Origin: DATCLS01 sp036563805
GTDB taxonomy: Bacteria > Actinomycetota > Acidimicrobiia > Acidimicrobiales > VFJN01
Direction: 5' to 3'
NCBI GenBank assembly: GCA_036563805.1
Contig: DATCLS010000025.1
Span: 1 to 23,995, forward strand
DNA length: 23,995 nt
The notes below the pieces were generated by a model that ran no database searches, was not told the origin of the DNA, and saw nothing but the letters and a program-made list of their open reading frames with translations. Of this stretch, positions 1 through 6,421 are shown piece after piece (positions within the stretch are counted from its first letter, which is position 1; every line of letters begins with the position of its first letter). The translations under genes and the position numbers were made by a program.

Positions 1-459
1 AAGTACCTGACCAAGTCCACCGAAGAGTTCGGGCTCGACGGCCACGGCAAGGTCCACTCGGCCACCGACGCCCGCTACCTCGGCGCCCGCCCGCACGCGG
101 TGCGGATCATCGAAACCGCCGAACACCTCGCCGCCACCGGCGGGCCCGACTACGAACGCCTGGCGGACCGCTACGCCACGTTGGGCTACCGGGGCCACCC
201 CATCACCAAGACCCGCCGCTACTCGGTCACCTTCGGCCAACTCCGCCACGCCCGCCGCACCTGGCGCCGGCGGCCTCGCCTCGACCCCGACGCCGACGTG
301 CGGGAGATCCCCGCCGACGTCGACCCCGACGAAGACGACACCACCGTCGTGATCCGCGAGTGGGCCTACGCCGGCTCGGGCTACCTCGACCTCGAAACCG
401 CCGCCGCCGCGCTCTCCGAAGCCTGCCGCGCCCGCGAGCACGCCCAGCAGCGCCCCTGA
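1..459 (+). CDS. Replication initiator protein, RepSA-like (C-terminal part, cut by window edge)
   Basis: The reading frame is open from base 1, starting with KYLTKS, and stops with TGA at 457-459; 152 residues are visible. KYLTKSTE followed by a segment with HAVRIIETAEHLA and a basic stretch near TRRYSVTFGQLR resembles the C-terminal part of RepSA-type replication initiators of actinobacterial integrative and conjugative elements such as pSAM2. These proteins start rolling-circle-type replication of the excised element. The catalytic part would lie outside the window to the left. The GTG at 100 is not the start, because the coherent sequence begins earlier. An excisionase gene and an integrase gene follow in the same direction, which is the usual rep-xis-int order. 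Family assignment rests on remembered sequence pattern and context, not on a search. Confidence 0.7.
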   Translation, partial: KYLTKSTEEFGLDGHGKVHSATDARYLGARPHAVRIIETAEHLAATGGPDYERLADRYATLGYRGHPITKTRRYSVTFGQLRHARRTWRRRPRLDPDADVREIPADVDPDEDDTTVVIREWAYAGSGYLDLETAAAALSEACRAREHAQQRP

Positions 460-508
460 GCATTCGTTCACCTTCCTCGACCTTGGGCGCCAACACCGAC
501 GGCCGGAG

Positions 509-553
509 CCGGTGGGTCAAGGCCGAAGAGCGAAGCGTGCCTTGACGCACCGG
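509..553. repeat. Inverted repeat (15-bp arms) between rep and xis
   Basis: CCGGTGGGTCAAGGC (509-523) and GCCTTGACGCACCGG (539-553) are inverted copies with one mismatch around a 15-nt spacer. There is no T-run after it. It lies 50 bp after the rep stop and 76 bp before the xis start, so it could be a rep terminator or an operator controlling xis-int. The sequence alone does not decide. Confidence 0.5.
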
Positions 554-628
554 TGGAGGCCGTCACACTCCGCCGCCCCGGCGAGGAAGGAGCACACCAC
601 CCATGCAAGGACCAAGAGGACGGAAGGG

Positions 629-841
629 ATGGAGATCAACACGACGACACCGGCTCTGCTTCGGCCCGAGGACGTCGCGAAGACGCTGCAGATCGGCCGC
701 ACGAAGGTGTTCGAGCTGATCCGGACGGGTGAGCTGCGGTCGGTCAAGCTGGGCCACTACCGCCGGATTTCGCCCGCAGCCTTGGCCGAGTACGTGGCGC
801 GCCTCGAGTACGTGGCGCGCCTCGAGGGCGAGGCCTGCTGA
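629..841 (+). CDS. Excisionase / helix-turn-helix DNA-binding protein (Xis-type)
   Basis: A 70-residue protein of the MerR-like HTH_17 / excisionase family. LRPEDVAKTLQIGRTKVFELI (residues 11-31) is the helix-turn-helix and RTGELRSVKLGHYRRIS (32-48) is the wing that reads the DNA. Such proteins bind next to the attachment site and steer the integrase towards excision. ATG at 629 was chosen because the family begins just before the LxPEDVA segment and purine-rich AGAGGA/GGAAGGG precedes it; longer starts upstream add unrelated sequence. The stop TGA (839-841) overlaps the integrase ATG by one base, so the two genes are translationally coupled. The C-terminus contains a perfect 18-bp tandem duplication that doubles EYVARL. 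Confidence 0.85.
   Translation: MEINTTTPALLRPEDVAKTLQIGRTKVFELIRTGELRSVKLGHYRRISPAALAEYVARLEYVARLEGEAC
788..823 (+). repeat. Perfect 18-bp tandem duplication inside xis
   Basis: GAGTACGTGGCGCGCCTC occurs at 788-805 and again at 806-823. It is in frame and repeats EYVARL at residues 54-59 and 60-65 of the excisionase. Confidence 0.95.
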
Positions 842-2175
842 TGGCGCCGCGCCGGAAAGGCAAGCGCACCGAGACCCCCGATGGGGTGCGGGTGCTGAAC
901 AAGAACGCCAACCGGGAGGGCTCTGTCTACCGGCAGGCTGACGGCCGGTGGTGCGCGACCTGGTGGGTGCCTGGTGAGGCCCGACCGCGGAAGGCCACGG
1001 GCAAGACCCGGGAGGAAGCGCTCGAGCGTCGAGAACGTCGCCGGGCTGCGGCTGGGTTGGAGCTTGGGGAGCTGCGCACGGTGGGCAGCTTGGCTGAGTG
1101 GTGGTTGCACAACGTGCACAGGCACGCGGTGCGGCCGTCATCGTGGGCGAAGGCCGAGGATCGGGTGCGGCGCATCAAGGAGACGTTGGGCGCGTTACCG
1201 GTGACCGAGCTGGACTACCAGGCGGTCACCGAGTGGCAGGCACGTCTAGGCCGGGAGCTGTCGCCTAGGACGGTTCGGCATCATCGCCAGACTCTCGCCC
1301 AGGTCGTCGACGAGGCCGTGAAGATGGGCGCGCTGGTCGGGAACCCGGTCCGGGCGGTGCGTCCGCCACGGATCCCGGACGGCGGGGGAGTAGCGCTCGA
1401 ACGCGCGGAAGTGAAGGCCCTTTTGCTGGCGGTGAGAGAGCACCGTCTCGCGGCGGCCGTGGCGATGCTGTTCCTACAGGGCTGGCGCATCTCCGAAGTG
1501 CTGGGCTTGGCGTGGGAGGACATCGACCTTGACGCCGGCACGGTCCAGGTCCGGCGGGCGTCGGTGTACGTCGACGGCCGCGGCCAGCAGCTCGGCCCCA
1601 CCAAGACCGAGGGCGCCCGGGGTGAGCACTACCTGATGCCGACGGTGATCGACTGGCTCCGCCGGCATCGTGAGCGCCAGGCCGAGGAACGCGCGACGGC
1701 CCCGCAGTGGGAGACGACTCACTACGACGGCGAGGTCATCAACCTGGTGTTCACCACCCCGTCCGGCGGGCTCGTGCTGCGCCAGACCGTGGCCAAGGTC
1801 GTGAAGCAGGCGGCCAAGACGGCGGGGATCGAGGTGGACCTGAGCACCCACACCGGGCGCAGCTCGGTCATCACGATGCTGTGGGTGGAGGGTGACGAGG
1901 CGCTCGAGGACATTGCCCGCTACGTCGGCCACGCCAAGCCGACCACGACCGCGGGCTACGTCAAGCGGCTCGGCCGGCGCCCGAAGGCCGTCGCAGACCG
2001 GGCCGCCCAGATCCTCGACGGGCCCGATACCCCGGATGGGGTGCGGAATCAGTCACGCGAGGTTGGGAGCAACGCTGGGAGCAACGACCCACGACATGCC
2101 CCGCCGGCTGAGAACGCCAGCGCCCCAAAACGCAGGTCAGGCCGGTCGTCCCCGAACGGGTCCGAACCGGCCTGA
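841..2175 (+). CDS. int: Site-specific tyrosine recombinase (integrase) of an integrative element
   Basis: A 444-residue phage-type integrase. Residues about 25-75 form an arm-binding domain (GSVYRQADGRWCATWW). Residues about 80-175 are the SAM-like core-binding domain. Residues about 185-390 are the catalytic domain. The catalytic set is complete: R216 (GWRISEV), K255 (PTKTEG), H337 and R340 (HTGR), H364 (GHAKPTT) and the nucleophile Y373 (AGYVKR). It cuts and rejoins DNA between the element and the chromosomal attachment site. ATG 841 overlaps the xis stop. The stop codon is 5 bp from the CCA end of a tRNA-Ser gene on the other strand, the usual layout when the tRNA 3' end is the attachment site. 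The last 13 codons lie in a strong hairpin that resembles the terminator of the second tRNA-Ser gene. Confidence 0.95.
   Translation: MAPRRKGKRTETPDGVRVLNKNANREGSVYRQADGRWCATWWVPGEARPRKATGKTREEALERRERRRAAAGLELGELRTVGSLAEWWLHNVHRHAVRPSSWAKAEDRVRRIKETLGALPVTELDYQAVTEWQARLGRELSPRTVRHHRQTLAQVVDEAVKMGALVGNPVRAVRPPRIPDGGGVALERAEVKALLLAVREHRLAAAVAMLFLQGWRISEVLGLAWEDIDLDAGTVQVRRASVYVDGRGQQLGPTKTEGARGEHYLMPTVIDWLRRHRERQAEERATAPQWETTHYDGEVINLVFTTPSGGLVLRQTVAKVVKQAAKTAGIEVDLSTHTGRSSVITMLWVEGDEALEDIARYVGHAKPTTTAGYVKRLGRRPKAVADRAAQILDGPDTPDGVRNQSREVGSNAGSNDPRHAPPAENASAPKRRSGRSSPNGSEPA
2064..2086 (+). repeat. Short direct repeats in the 3' part of int
   Basis: TGGGAGCAACG occurs at 2064-2074 and 2076-2086, spaced 12 bp. 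They lie about 100 bp from the presumed recombination site and could be integrase or Xis arm-binding sites. They also encode the repeated GSN of GSNAGSN, so they may be only coding. Confidence 0.4.
2137..2175 (-). terminator. Hairpin downstream of tRNA-Ser(CGA), overlapping the end of int
   Basis: TCAGGCCGGT (2137-2146) and ACCGGCCTGA (2166-2175) are perfect 10-bp inverted arms. A nested CCCG-AA-CGGG hairpin sits at 2151-2160. The structure begins 5 bp past the tRNA CCA on the minus strand and ends exactly at the int stop codon on the plus strand. It has no T-tract. The second tRNA-Ser gene is followed by a clearly similar hairpin, which supports a terminator role. Confidence 0.55.
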
Positions 2176-2180
2176 ACGTG

Positions 2181-2231
2181 TGGCGGAAGGTGTGGGATTC
2201 GAACCCACGGTGACCCGGAGGCCACAACGGC
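2181..2231. other. Probable attachment site (attR/attL core) at the tRNA-Ser 3' half
   Basis: The integrase gene ends 5 bp from the 3' end of the tRNA-Ser(CGA) gene and the element genes lie on that side. Integrases of this type recombine within the tRNA 3' half and restore an intact tRNA. The core is therefore expected from the CCA end (2181) through the T-arm towards the anticodon arm. The exact core cannot be set because the other junction lies outside the window. Confidence 0.55.
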
Positions 2232-2270
2232 TTTCGAGGCCGCCCCATTCGTCCGCTCTGGCAACCTTCC
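2181..2270 (-). tRNA. tRNA-Ser (anticodon CGA)
   Basis: The minus-strand RNA begins GGAAGGT and ends ACCTTCC-G-CCA, giving a perfect 7-bp acceptor stem with an encoded CCA. The anticodon arm is GCGGC-CTCGAAA-GCCGT, with anticodon CGA reading UCG. A long variable arm, the class II hallmark of tRNA-Ser, precedes the T-arm GTGGG-TTCGAAT-CCCAC. It starts 21 nt after the stop codon of the MocR-type gene on the same strand and its 3' end serves as the integration site for the element on the left. Confidence 0.97.
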
Positions 2271-2291
2271 GTCTATGACGCTACCAAAGCG

Positions 2292-3737
2292 TCACACCAC
2301 CACTCGACGTCCCGGCTCCCGCGTCTCCTGGGTCGGGGCGTAGGCCTCCCAGGCCAGGGCGAGCCGGCGGACCGTCTCCTCCAGCACGGGCGGCTCCTCG
2401 GTGAACGGGAACCGCAGGTACTCGGCGTGCTCGCCGTGGGGGGACATGTAGTCGCCGGGGATGACCTCGACGCCGTAGCGCAGCGCGACCTGGGCGAACG
2501 CGGCGGCGGTGCCGGCCGGCAGCCGGATCCACAGGGACGGACCGCCCCGGGGCACCCGCCACTCCCAGCTCGGCAGCGACTCCGCCAGCAGGTCGGTGAC
2601 CAGGGCGAGGTTGCGCCGCAGGTGGACCCGGTGGTCGGCCCGCAGCCGGTCGAGCTGGGGGACGATCCGGGCGGCGACGAGCTGGTCGAAGAAGGGTGAG
2701 CCGAGGTCGGTCATGGCCTTGAGCTCGATCAGGCGGTCGACGAGGGCCTCGGGCCCCCGGATCCAGCCGATCCGCAGCCCGCCCCACGCCGCCTTGGACA
2801 GCGACCCGACCGTCAGCACGGGGGCGTCAGGCGGGGCGAACGCCGCCACGTACGGCACGTCGTCGTCGTCGAGCGCCGCCCCCTCGAGCGCGTTGTCCTC
2901 CACGAGCGGGATGCCCTCCGCCGCCACCAGCTCGGCCAGCTCGCGCCGGCGGTGGGGGGCGAGCAGCGCCCCGGTCGGGTTGTGGTAGGTCGGCATGACG
3001 TAGATGGCGGCCGGCCGCCGGGAGGAGGCGGTGGCCCGCACCTCCCGGACGTCGATCCCGTCGTCGTCGACCGGCACGGCGACGAAGTTGGCGCCCCGGT
3101 TGCGGAACAGGTCCATCGTCCCGCTGAAGCTGGGCGACTCGGCGATCACGTCGTCGCCGGGGCGGACGACCATCTGGGTGGCCAGGCTCACGGCCTGCTG
3201 GGCGCCGGTCGTGATCAGAACCTGTTCGGGCCCGGTCGGCGTGCCGTTCCGCGTCATCATCTCGGCCACCGCCTCGCGCAGCGGCGGGAGCCCGGCGGGC
3301 ACGTACCCGTTGTGGGTCGTCAGCTTGGGGACGTCCTCGCGAGCGACGTCGACCATGGCCTCGATCACCAGCGGGTGGGCGGGGAACACCGCGCAGGCCA
3401 GCGAGATCAGGTCGCCCGGCCCGTCGATCAGCGTGCGGTAGATCGGGCTCAGCGGCGTCTCCATCTCGGCCGTCCGGCCGACCCGCGCGCAGATGCGGGT
3501 GCCACTGCCCTGGCGGCTCTCGAGCAGGCCCTGCTGGCGGAGCGTGTCGTAGGCGGTGACGACGGTGGACCGGCTGACCGCCAGCCGGGACGCCAGCTCG
3601 CGCTCGGACGGCAGCCGCTCGCCGGCGGCCAGGTGGCCCCGGGCGATCGCCCGTCGAAGTGCGTCGCTCAGCTTGCGGTGGAGCGGACCGGGCCCGTCGG
3701 ACCACCGGCCCAGCACGCCTTCGATGTTCCTGTTCAT
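2292..3737 (-). CDS. MocR-type regulator: GntR-like winged helix fused to a PLP-dependent aminotransferase-like domain
   Basis: A 481-residue protein. Residues about 18-82 form a GntR winged helix (LPSERELASRLAVSRSTVV). A class I aminotransferase fold follows with HNPTG (252-256), D281 (LVEDNALE) for the pyridine nitrogen, the PLP lysine K315 in GSLSKA, and R322 in GGLRIGW. MocR proteins sense PLP or an amino compound and usually control a divergent or neighbouring gene; the ligand cannot be told here. ATG 3737 was chosen because GGAGGG lies 6 nt before it; a longer frame reaching 3839 would run through the promoter. A candidate promoter (TGGACC, 17 nt, TAGTCT) and TGGACTG repeats lie upstream, fitting autoregulation. 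A small divergent gene shares this region. It could instead act purely as an aminotransferase. Confidence 0.9.
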   Translation of the reverse strand: MNRNIEGVLGRWSDGPGPLHRKLSDALRRAIARGHLAAGERLPSERELASRLAVSRSTVVTAYDTLRQQGLLESRQGSGTRICARVGRTAEMETPLSPIYRTLIDGPGDLISLACAVFPAHPLVIEAMVDVAREDVPKLTTHNGYVPAGLPPLREAVAEMMTRNGTPTGPEQVLITTGAQQAVSLATQMVVRPGDDVIAESPSFSGTMDLFRNRGANFVAVPVDDDGIDVREVRATASSRRPAAIYVMPTYHNPTGALLAPHRRRELAELVAAEGIPLVEDNALEGAALDDDDVPYVAAFAPPDAPVLTVGSLSKAAWGGLRIGWIRGPEALVDRLIELKAMTDLGSPFFDQLVAARIVPQLDRLRADHRVHLRRNLALVTDLLAESLPSWEWRVPRGGPSLWIRLPAGTAAAFAQVALRYGVEVIPGDYMSPHGEHAEYLRFPFTEEPPVLEETVRRLALAWEAYAPTQETREPGRRVVV

Positions 3738-3784
3738 ACCAATCCCTCCGGGAATGGCTATGGAACCGCCGGGGACCTTCTCGC

Positions 3785-3813
3785 AGACTACAGTCCAATT
3801 CGGCGTTGGTCCA
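3785..3813 (-). promoter_or_regulatory. Candidate promoter of the MocR-type gene
   Basis: On the minus strand, TGGACC (3813-3808) is separated by 17 nt from TAGTCT (3790-3785), about 48 nt before the start codon. The operator arm AATTGGACTG occupies the spacer end directly next to the -10. The -35 match is weak. Confidence 0.4.
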
Positions 3814-3848
3814 GGCGTCCATAAGGAAGTGGACTGCAAATTGGACTG
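3791..3848. promoter_or_regulatory. Putative MocR operator: three TGGACTG copies between divergent genes
   Basis: CAGTCCAATT (3791-3800) and AATTGGACTG (3839-3848) are perfect 10-bp inverted copies. A further TGGACTG at 3830-3836 forms a direct repeat with 3842-3848, 12 bp apart. MocR regulators often bind repeated half-sites in the gap shared with their target, so this is a credible binding region for the protein encoded at 2292-3737. Confidence 0.5.
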
Positions 3849-3864
3849 ATGGAGGGAGTCTGCG

Positions 3865-4062
3865 ATGTTCGAGGTCTACTGCCCGGCCCACCGGTCGCGC
3901 GTGCTGCTCGCCGCCAGCCGCATCGAGTCCCTCCGCAACACCCCCGACGGACCGATCCTCGACTGGCGCTGCTGGTGCGGGGCGCGGGGAAGTCTGGTCC
4001 GGGGCGTGAGCCGGGTCCACCGGCACGGGCCGTCGGCAGGGCCCACGAGCGACGTCGCTTGA
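3865..4062 (+). CDS. Small Cys/His protein, possible zinc-binding, unknown function
   Basis: A 65-residue protein. CPAH (C6, H9) near the N-terminus and CWC (C36, C38) in DWRCWCG suggest one metal site of the C-x2-H ... C-x-C kind. The middle part (RVLLAASRIESLRNTPDG) has no membrane segment and the tail is basic. I recall similar short actinobacterial hypothetical proteins with YCP.H and W.C.CG segments, but cannot verify this. GGAGGG at 3851-3856 with an 8-nt gap supports ATG 3865. The gene is divergent from the MocR-type regulator and its ribosome site begins just past the TGGACTG repeats, so it may be a MocR target. No function can be assigned. Confidence 0.65.
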   Translation: MFEVYCPAHRSRVLLAASRIESLRNTPDGPILDWRCWCGARGSLVRGVSRVHRHGPSAGPTSDVA

Positions 4063-4462
4063 CGGCGGGCGGGGGGCGGGTCGTATCCCCCTGGTGCCCG
4101 CCCGGCGACCCCGCGGCGGCGTCGGGTCCGGACCGGCTGGGCCCCCGCCGGGCCCGGAGCGGCCGGGCGTCGGTCCCGGTCCGGACGCACCGGGATGGGC
4201 CCCGGGTGCGCCGGCCCAGCCCCGTCCTGCCGGGCAGGCGTGTCCGGTGACGGCGGCCACGGGGGTCCCTCGGTCCGGCGGGGGCGGCGGGCCGCGCCCT
4301 CGCCCGGCGGCCGTCGGCCCCGCCAGGCTCGGCCCGGGGGCTCAGCGGTCCGGTCGGGCGGCGCGTCGGCTCCTCGACCCCGCCGGACGGCGACCTGTCG
4401 GGCCCGCCGAGCCACCGCCTCGGGCCGGGTTCAGGCCCGGCCGTGGGCGCCCCCTCGGGCCC
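4063..4462. other. 400-bp extremely GC-rich gap without a convincing gene
   Basis: The segment is almost entirely G and C and all frames stay open by composition, giving Arg/Gly/Pro-rich translations typical of non-coding high-GC DNA. It holds a G-rich run at 4067-4080 (GGGCGGGGGGCGGG, a possible G-quadruplex) and several short inverted repeats. No start with a ribosome site or recognisable protein was found. Confidence 0.5.
4423..4442 (-). terminator. Hairpin downstream of tadA
   Basis: GGCCGGG (4423-4429) and CCCGGCC (4436-4442) form a perfect 7-bp stem with a 6-nt loop, 20 nt after the tadA stop codon. There is no T-run, which is common for high-GC actinobacteria. Confidence 0.4.
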
Positions 4463-4912
4463 TCAACCCCGCCGGGCGGCGAAGAACTCGGTGAGCAGGT
4501 CGCCGGCCTCGCCGGCCCGCACCCCGGCCACCACCTCGATCTCGTGGTTGAGCCGCGGGTCGGCCCCCAGGTTGTAGAGCGACCCGCAGGCGCCGGCCTT
4601 GGGATCGGCGGCGCCGAACACGATGCGGGCGATGCGGGCGGCCAGGGCGGCGCCCGCGCACATGGGGCACGGCTCCAGCGTCACGACCAGGGTGAGGCCC
4701 TCGAGCCGCCACGACCCGACGGCGGCCGCTGCGTCGCGCAGGGCGAGGATCTCGGCGTGGGCGGTGGGGTCGCCGGTCAGCTCGCGCTCGTTGTGCCGGC
4801 GGGCGACGACCTCGCCCTCACGCAGCACGAGCGCTCCCACGGGCACGTCGCCGTGGCCGAGCGCCGCGGCGGCCTCGTCCAGAGCCAGCGTCATGGCCGC
4901 GTCCAGATCCAC
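4463..4912 (-). CDS. tadA: tRNA(adenine-34) deaminase TadA
   Basis: A cytidine/adenosine deaminase-fold enzyme of 149 residues that converts wobble A34 to inosine in tRNA-Arg(ACG). The active site is visible as HAE (TAHAEILALRD; H ligates zinc and E is the proton shuttle) and PCPMCAGA (two zinc cysteines). Other family signatures are DVPVGALV, RIVFGAADPKAG and the C-terminal LLTEFFAARR. GTG 4912 gives an N-terminus (DLDAAMTLALDEA) that aligns with the usual start, and TAGGGT lies 8 nt upstream, fitting a leaderless mRNA. ATG 4894 is an alternative. A longer frame to 5002 is unlikely because that stretch is the remnant of an epimerase gene on the other strand. The enzyme sits near tRNA-Ser, ffs and dnaX, a common neighbourhood for tadA. 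Confidence 0.93.
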   Translation of the reverse strand: MDLDAAMTLALDEAAAALGHGDVPVGALVLREGEVVARRHNERELTGDPTAHAEILALRDAAAAVGSWRLEGLTLVVTLEPCPMCAGAALAARIARIVFGAADPKAGACGSLYNLGADPRLNHEIEVVAGVRAGEAGDLLTEFFAARRG

Positions 4913-4920
4913 GGCCGGCG

Positions 4921-4926
4921 ACCCTA
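4921..4926 (-). promoter_or_regulatory. -10 box of tadA (leaderless)
   Basis: TAGGGT on the minus strand, 8 nt before the GTG start. No Shine-Dalgarno sequence lies in between. Confidence 0.45.
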
Positions 4927-4934
4927 CCCGGTCG

Positions 4935-5230
4935 GTCTTCAACGCTGGCCCGGGCCGCGAGGTGTCGAGCGGCGAGCTGTCGATCGGCGAGCTGGTCCGC
5001 ACGGACGCCGGGTCATGGGCGCCGAGGTCGAGATCGTGGCCCGACCCGCGCCCGCCTGCGCCCGGCGGCGTCGGAGATCATGCACCTGGTCGCCGACCGG
5101 TCGCGCGTCGAGGCCGCCTGCGGCTGGGCGTCGGCCCACACCCTGGAGGAGGGCCCCGGCGGTCACCGCGGCCTGGTTCCAGGACCCGGCCAACCTCGCC
5201 CGCTACCGGGTCGGCACCGACGCGATCTAG
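4935..5230 (+). pseudogene. Remnant of an NAD-dependent epimerase/dehydratase (C-terminal ~98 codons, frameshifted)
   Basis: Reading across three frames reconstructs the C-terminus of an SDR sugar-nucleotide epimerase/4,6-dehydratase. Frame 3 from 4935 gives VFNAGPGREVS and SIGELVR. Frame 2 from 5012 gives VMGAEVEIV. Frame 1 from about 5050 gives RLRPAASEIMHLVADRS and then EAACGW and HTLEEG. Frame 2 from about 5163 gives AAWFQDPANLARYR and a stop at 5228-5230. Order and spacing match the family's usual end (NxGxGxxxSIGEL, RLRPxxSE, GWxPxxxLEEGL, WF). At least three indels are needed, and the N-terminal two thirds are missing; tadA begins right where the remnant starts. It therefore looks like a decayed gene truncated at the tadA promoter. 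Assignment is by recognised motifs only. Confidence 0.65.
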
Positions 5231-5234
5231 GGGC

Positions 5235-6362
5235 TCACCGCGGTGTGCTGCTGCTCGTGGCCCGCCCGCTCGCCTCGGCGGCGGCAACGGCCCAGAGTGG
5301 CCATGCGTCGTGATCCGGCCGAGTGGTGATCAAATGTCGTCGGAGGTCGGCGGCCGCGGCGGCCCCGAGGGAGGTGGCTTCGGCGATGCGGCGGAAGGTG
5401 ACGTAGTCGACGCCCCGGCTCGCGGCGTCGCGCTCGAAGGCTCGGACCGCGTCGTCGGTCTCCGGCGTCAGGCGTCCAGGTTGGCGAGGACCGAGACGGG
5501 TGGCTTTCGCTCGTTCGTAGTCGATCTCGGAGAAGCCGCAGACCGTGCGGGTGATGTCCTCTGCCTCCGCCAGGCTGGTGGTGGCGGCGAGCCGGCTGGC
5601 GAGTTGGTTGGCGGCCAGGGCATCGGCGAGCTCGAGGCGGTAGACGTTCGGGCTGCGGTCCGTGAGGTCGACGCCGAGGCCGGAGTCTCGGACCTCGACT
5701 CGCCCTCGGAGCCCTCGGGCGGCGCTGGCGAGAAGGGCCGTGGCTTCGCTGGGGTGCCAGTCCAATGCGCGACGGAACGGCTCGATGTGCTCGGCCTTCA
5801 GCGTGATCACCGGTGTCGTGCCGGTCGTGGCGAGCACGTCGGATTCCGGGAGCTCGCCGTCGAGCCCCGGGCCGGCGATGAGCACGTCAGTCGGGACGGG
5901 CAGGTCGTCGCAGGCGGCGAGAACTAGTCCGTCGGCGAGAGGGCTCCGCAGGCCGGGCGCGTCGCCGCGCGCGACGACATCGCCGCCGACGTCGAGCACG
6001 GTGACGGCGGTGTCGTCGTGAAGGGCGACCAGGTCGCGGAGCTGGGCTCGGATGCCGACGGCCCCGCCGGTCGGGTCGAGGAGCACGAGTGGGTGGGAGA
6101 TGTCGGCGGCGAGACGAGGCAGCGTCGAGCCGGCCGGCGGCCGAGGCGCCGACGTTGGCGAGACCGCGTAGGTGTGCCTGCCGATCGGATCCAGCCCCTC
6201 GAAATCGCCTGGAGCCCGCGGTCCAGGAAGCGGGTCCACGATGAGTCGGTCCCAGGCGTAGGTCGCGACGATGGCCGGGCCGTCGGCCCTCAACGCTCGG
6301 TGGACGATCGCAGCCGCGAGAGCGTCGCCCCCTCCACCGGCGGCGACGTAGAGGCTCGGCAC
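5235..6362 (-). CDS. DUF1152-like domain protein
   Basis: A 375-residue, soluble-looking protein. It opens with LYVAAGGGGDALAAAIVHRAL, a glycine-rich loop after a strand as in nucleotide-binding folds, followed by DRLIVDPLPGPRAPGDF, LLDPTGGAVG, DVGGDVVARGDAPGLRSPLAD and LIAGPGLDGELPE. These match my memory of the DUF1152 family, whose function is unknown to me; the conserved DVGGD and GPGLDGE segments could form a ligand site. The C-terminal third is more variable and helical. The start is GTG 6362: TAGCTT lies 6 nt upstream and there is no ribosome site, so the mRNA is probably leaderless. It is monocistronic, between the epimerase remnant and the terminator of tRNA-Ser(GGA). Confidence 0.8.
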   Translation of the reverse strand: MPSLYVAAGGGGDALAAAIVHRALRADGPAIVATYAWDRLIVDPLPGPRAPGDFEGLDPIGRHTYAVSPTSAPRPPAGSTLPRLAADISHPLVLLDPTGGAVGIRAQLRDLVALHDDTAVTVLDVGGDVVARGDAPGLRSPLADGLVLAACDDLPVPTDVLIAGPGLDGELPESDVLATTGTTPVITLKAEHIEPFRRALDWHPSEATALLASAARGLRGRVEVRDSGLGVDLTDRSPNVYRLELADALAANQLASRLAATTSLAEAEDITRTVCGFSEIDYERAKATRLGPRQPGRLTPETDDAVRAFERDAASRGVDYVTFRRIAEATSLGAAAAADLRRHLITTRPDHDAWPLWAVAAAEASGRATSSSTPR

Positions 6363-6368
6363 GCCACC

Positions 6369-6374
6369 AAGCTA
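6369..6374 (-). promoter_or_regulatory. -10 box of the DUF1152-like gene (leaderless)
   Basis: TAGCTT on the minus strand, 6 nt before the GTG start at 6362. It directly follows the tRNA-Ser(GGA) terminator hairpin. Confidence 0.4.
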
Positions 6375-6379
6375 GGGCA

Positions 6380-6413
6380 GGCCGGTCGGTCCCCCCGAGG
6401 GGATCGACCGGCC
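6380..6413 (-). terminator. Terminator hairpin of tRNA-Ser(GGA)
   Basis: GGCCGGTCGGTCCCC (6380-6394) pairs along 15 positions with GGGGATCGACCGGCC (6399-6413), with one G-U pair, around the loop CCGA. It starts 8 nt after the encoded CCA. There is no T-run. It resembles the hairpin after tRNA-Ser(CGA) at 2137-2175. Confidence 0.65.
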
Positions 6414-6421
6414 CGACCGTG

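Noticed and set aside
4094..4930. Rightward frame through the GC-rich gap and across tadA
   Set aside because: Pro/Gly/Arg-rich and antisense to tadA; only its last part (5012-5040 and 5163-5230) belongs to the epimerase remnant.
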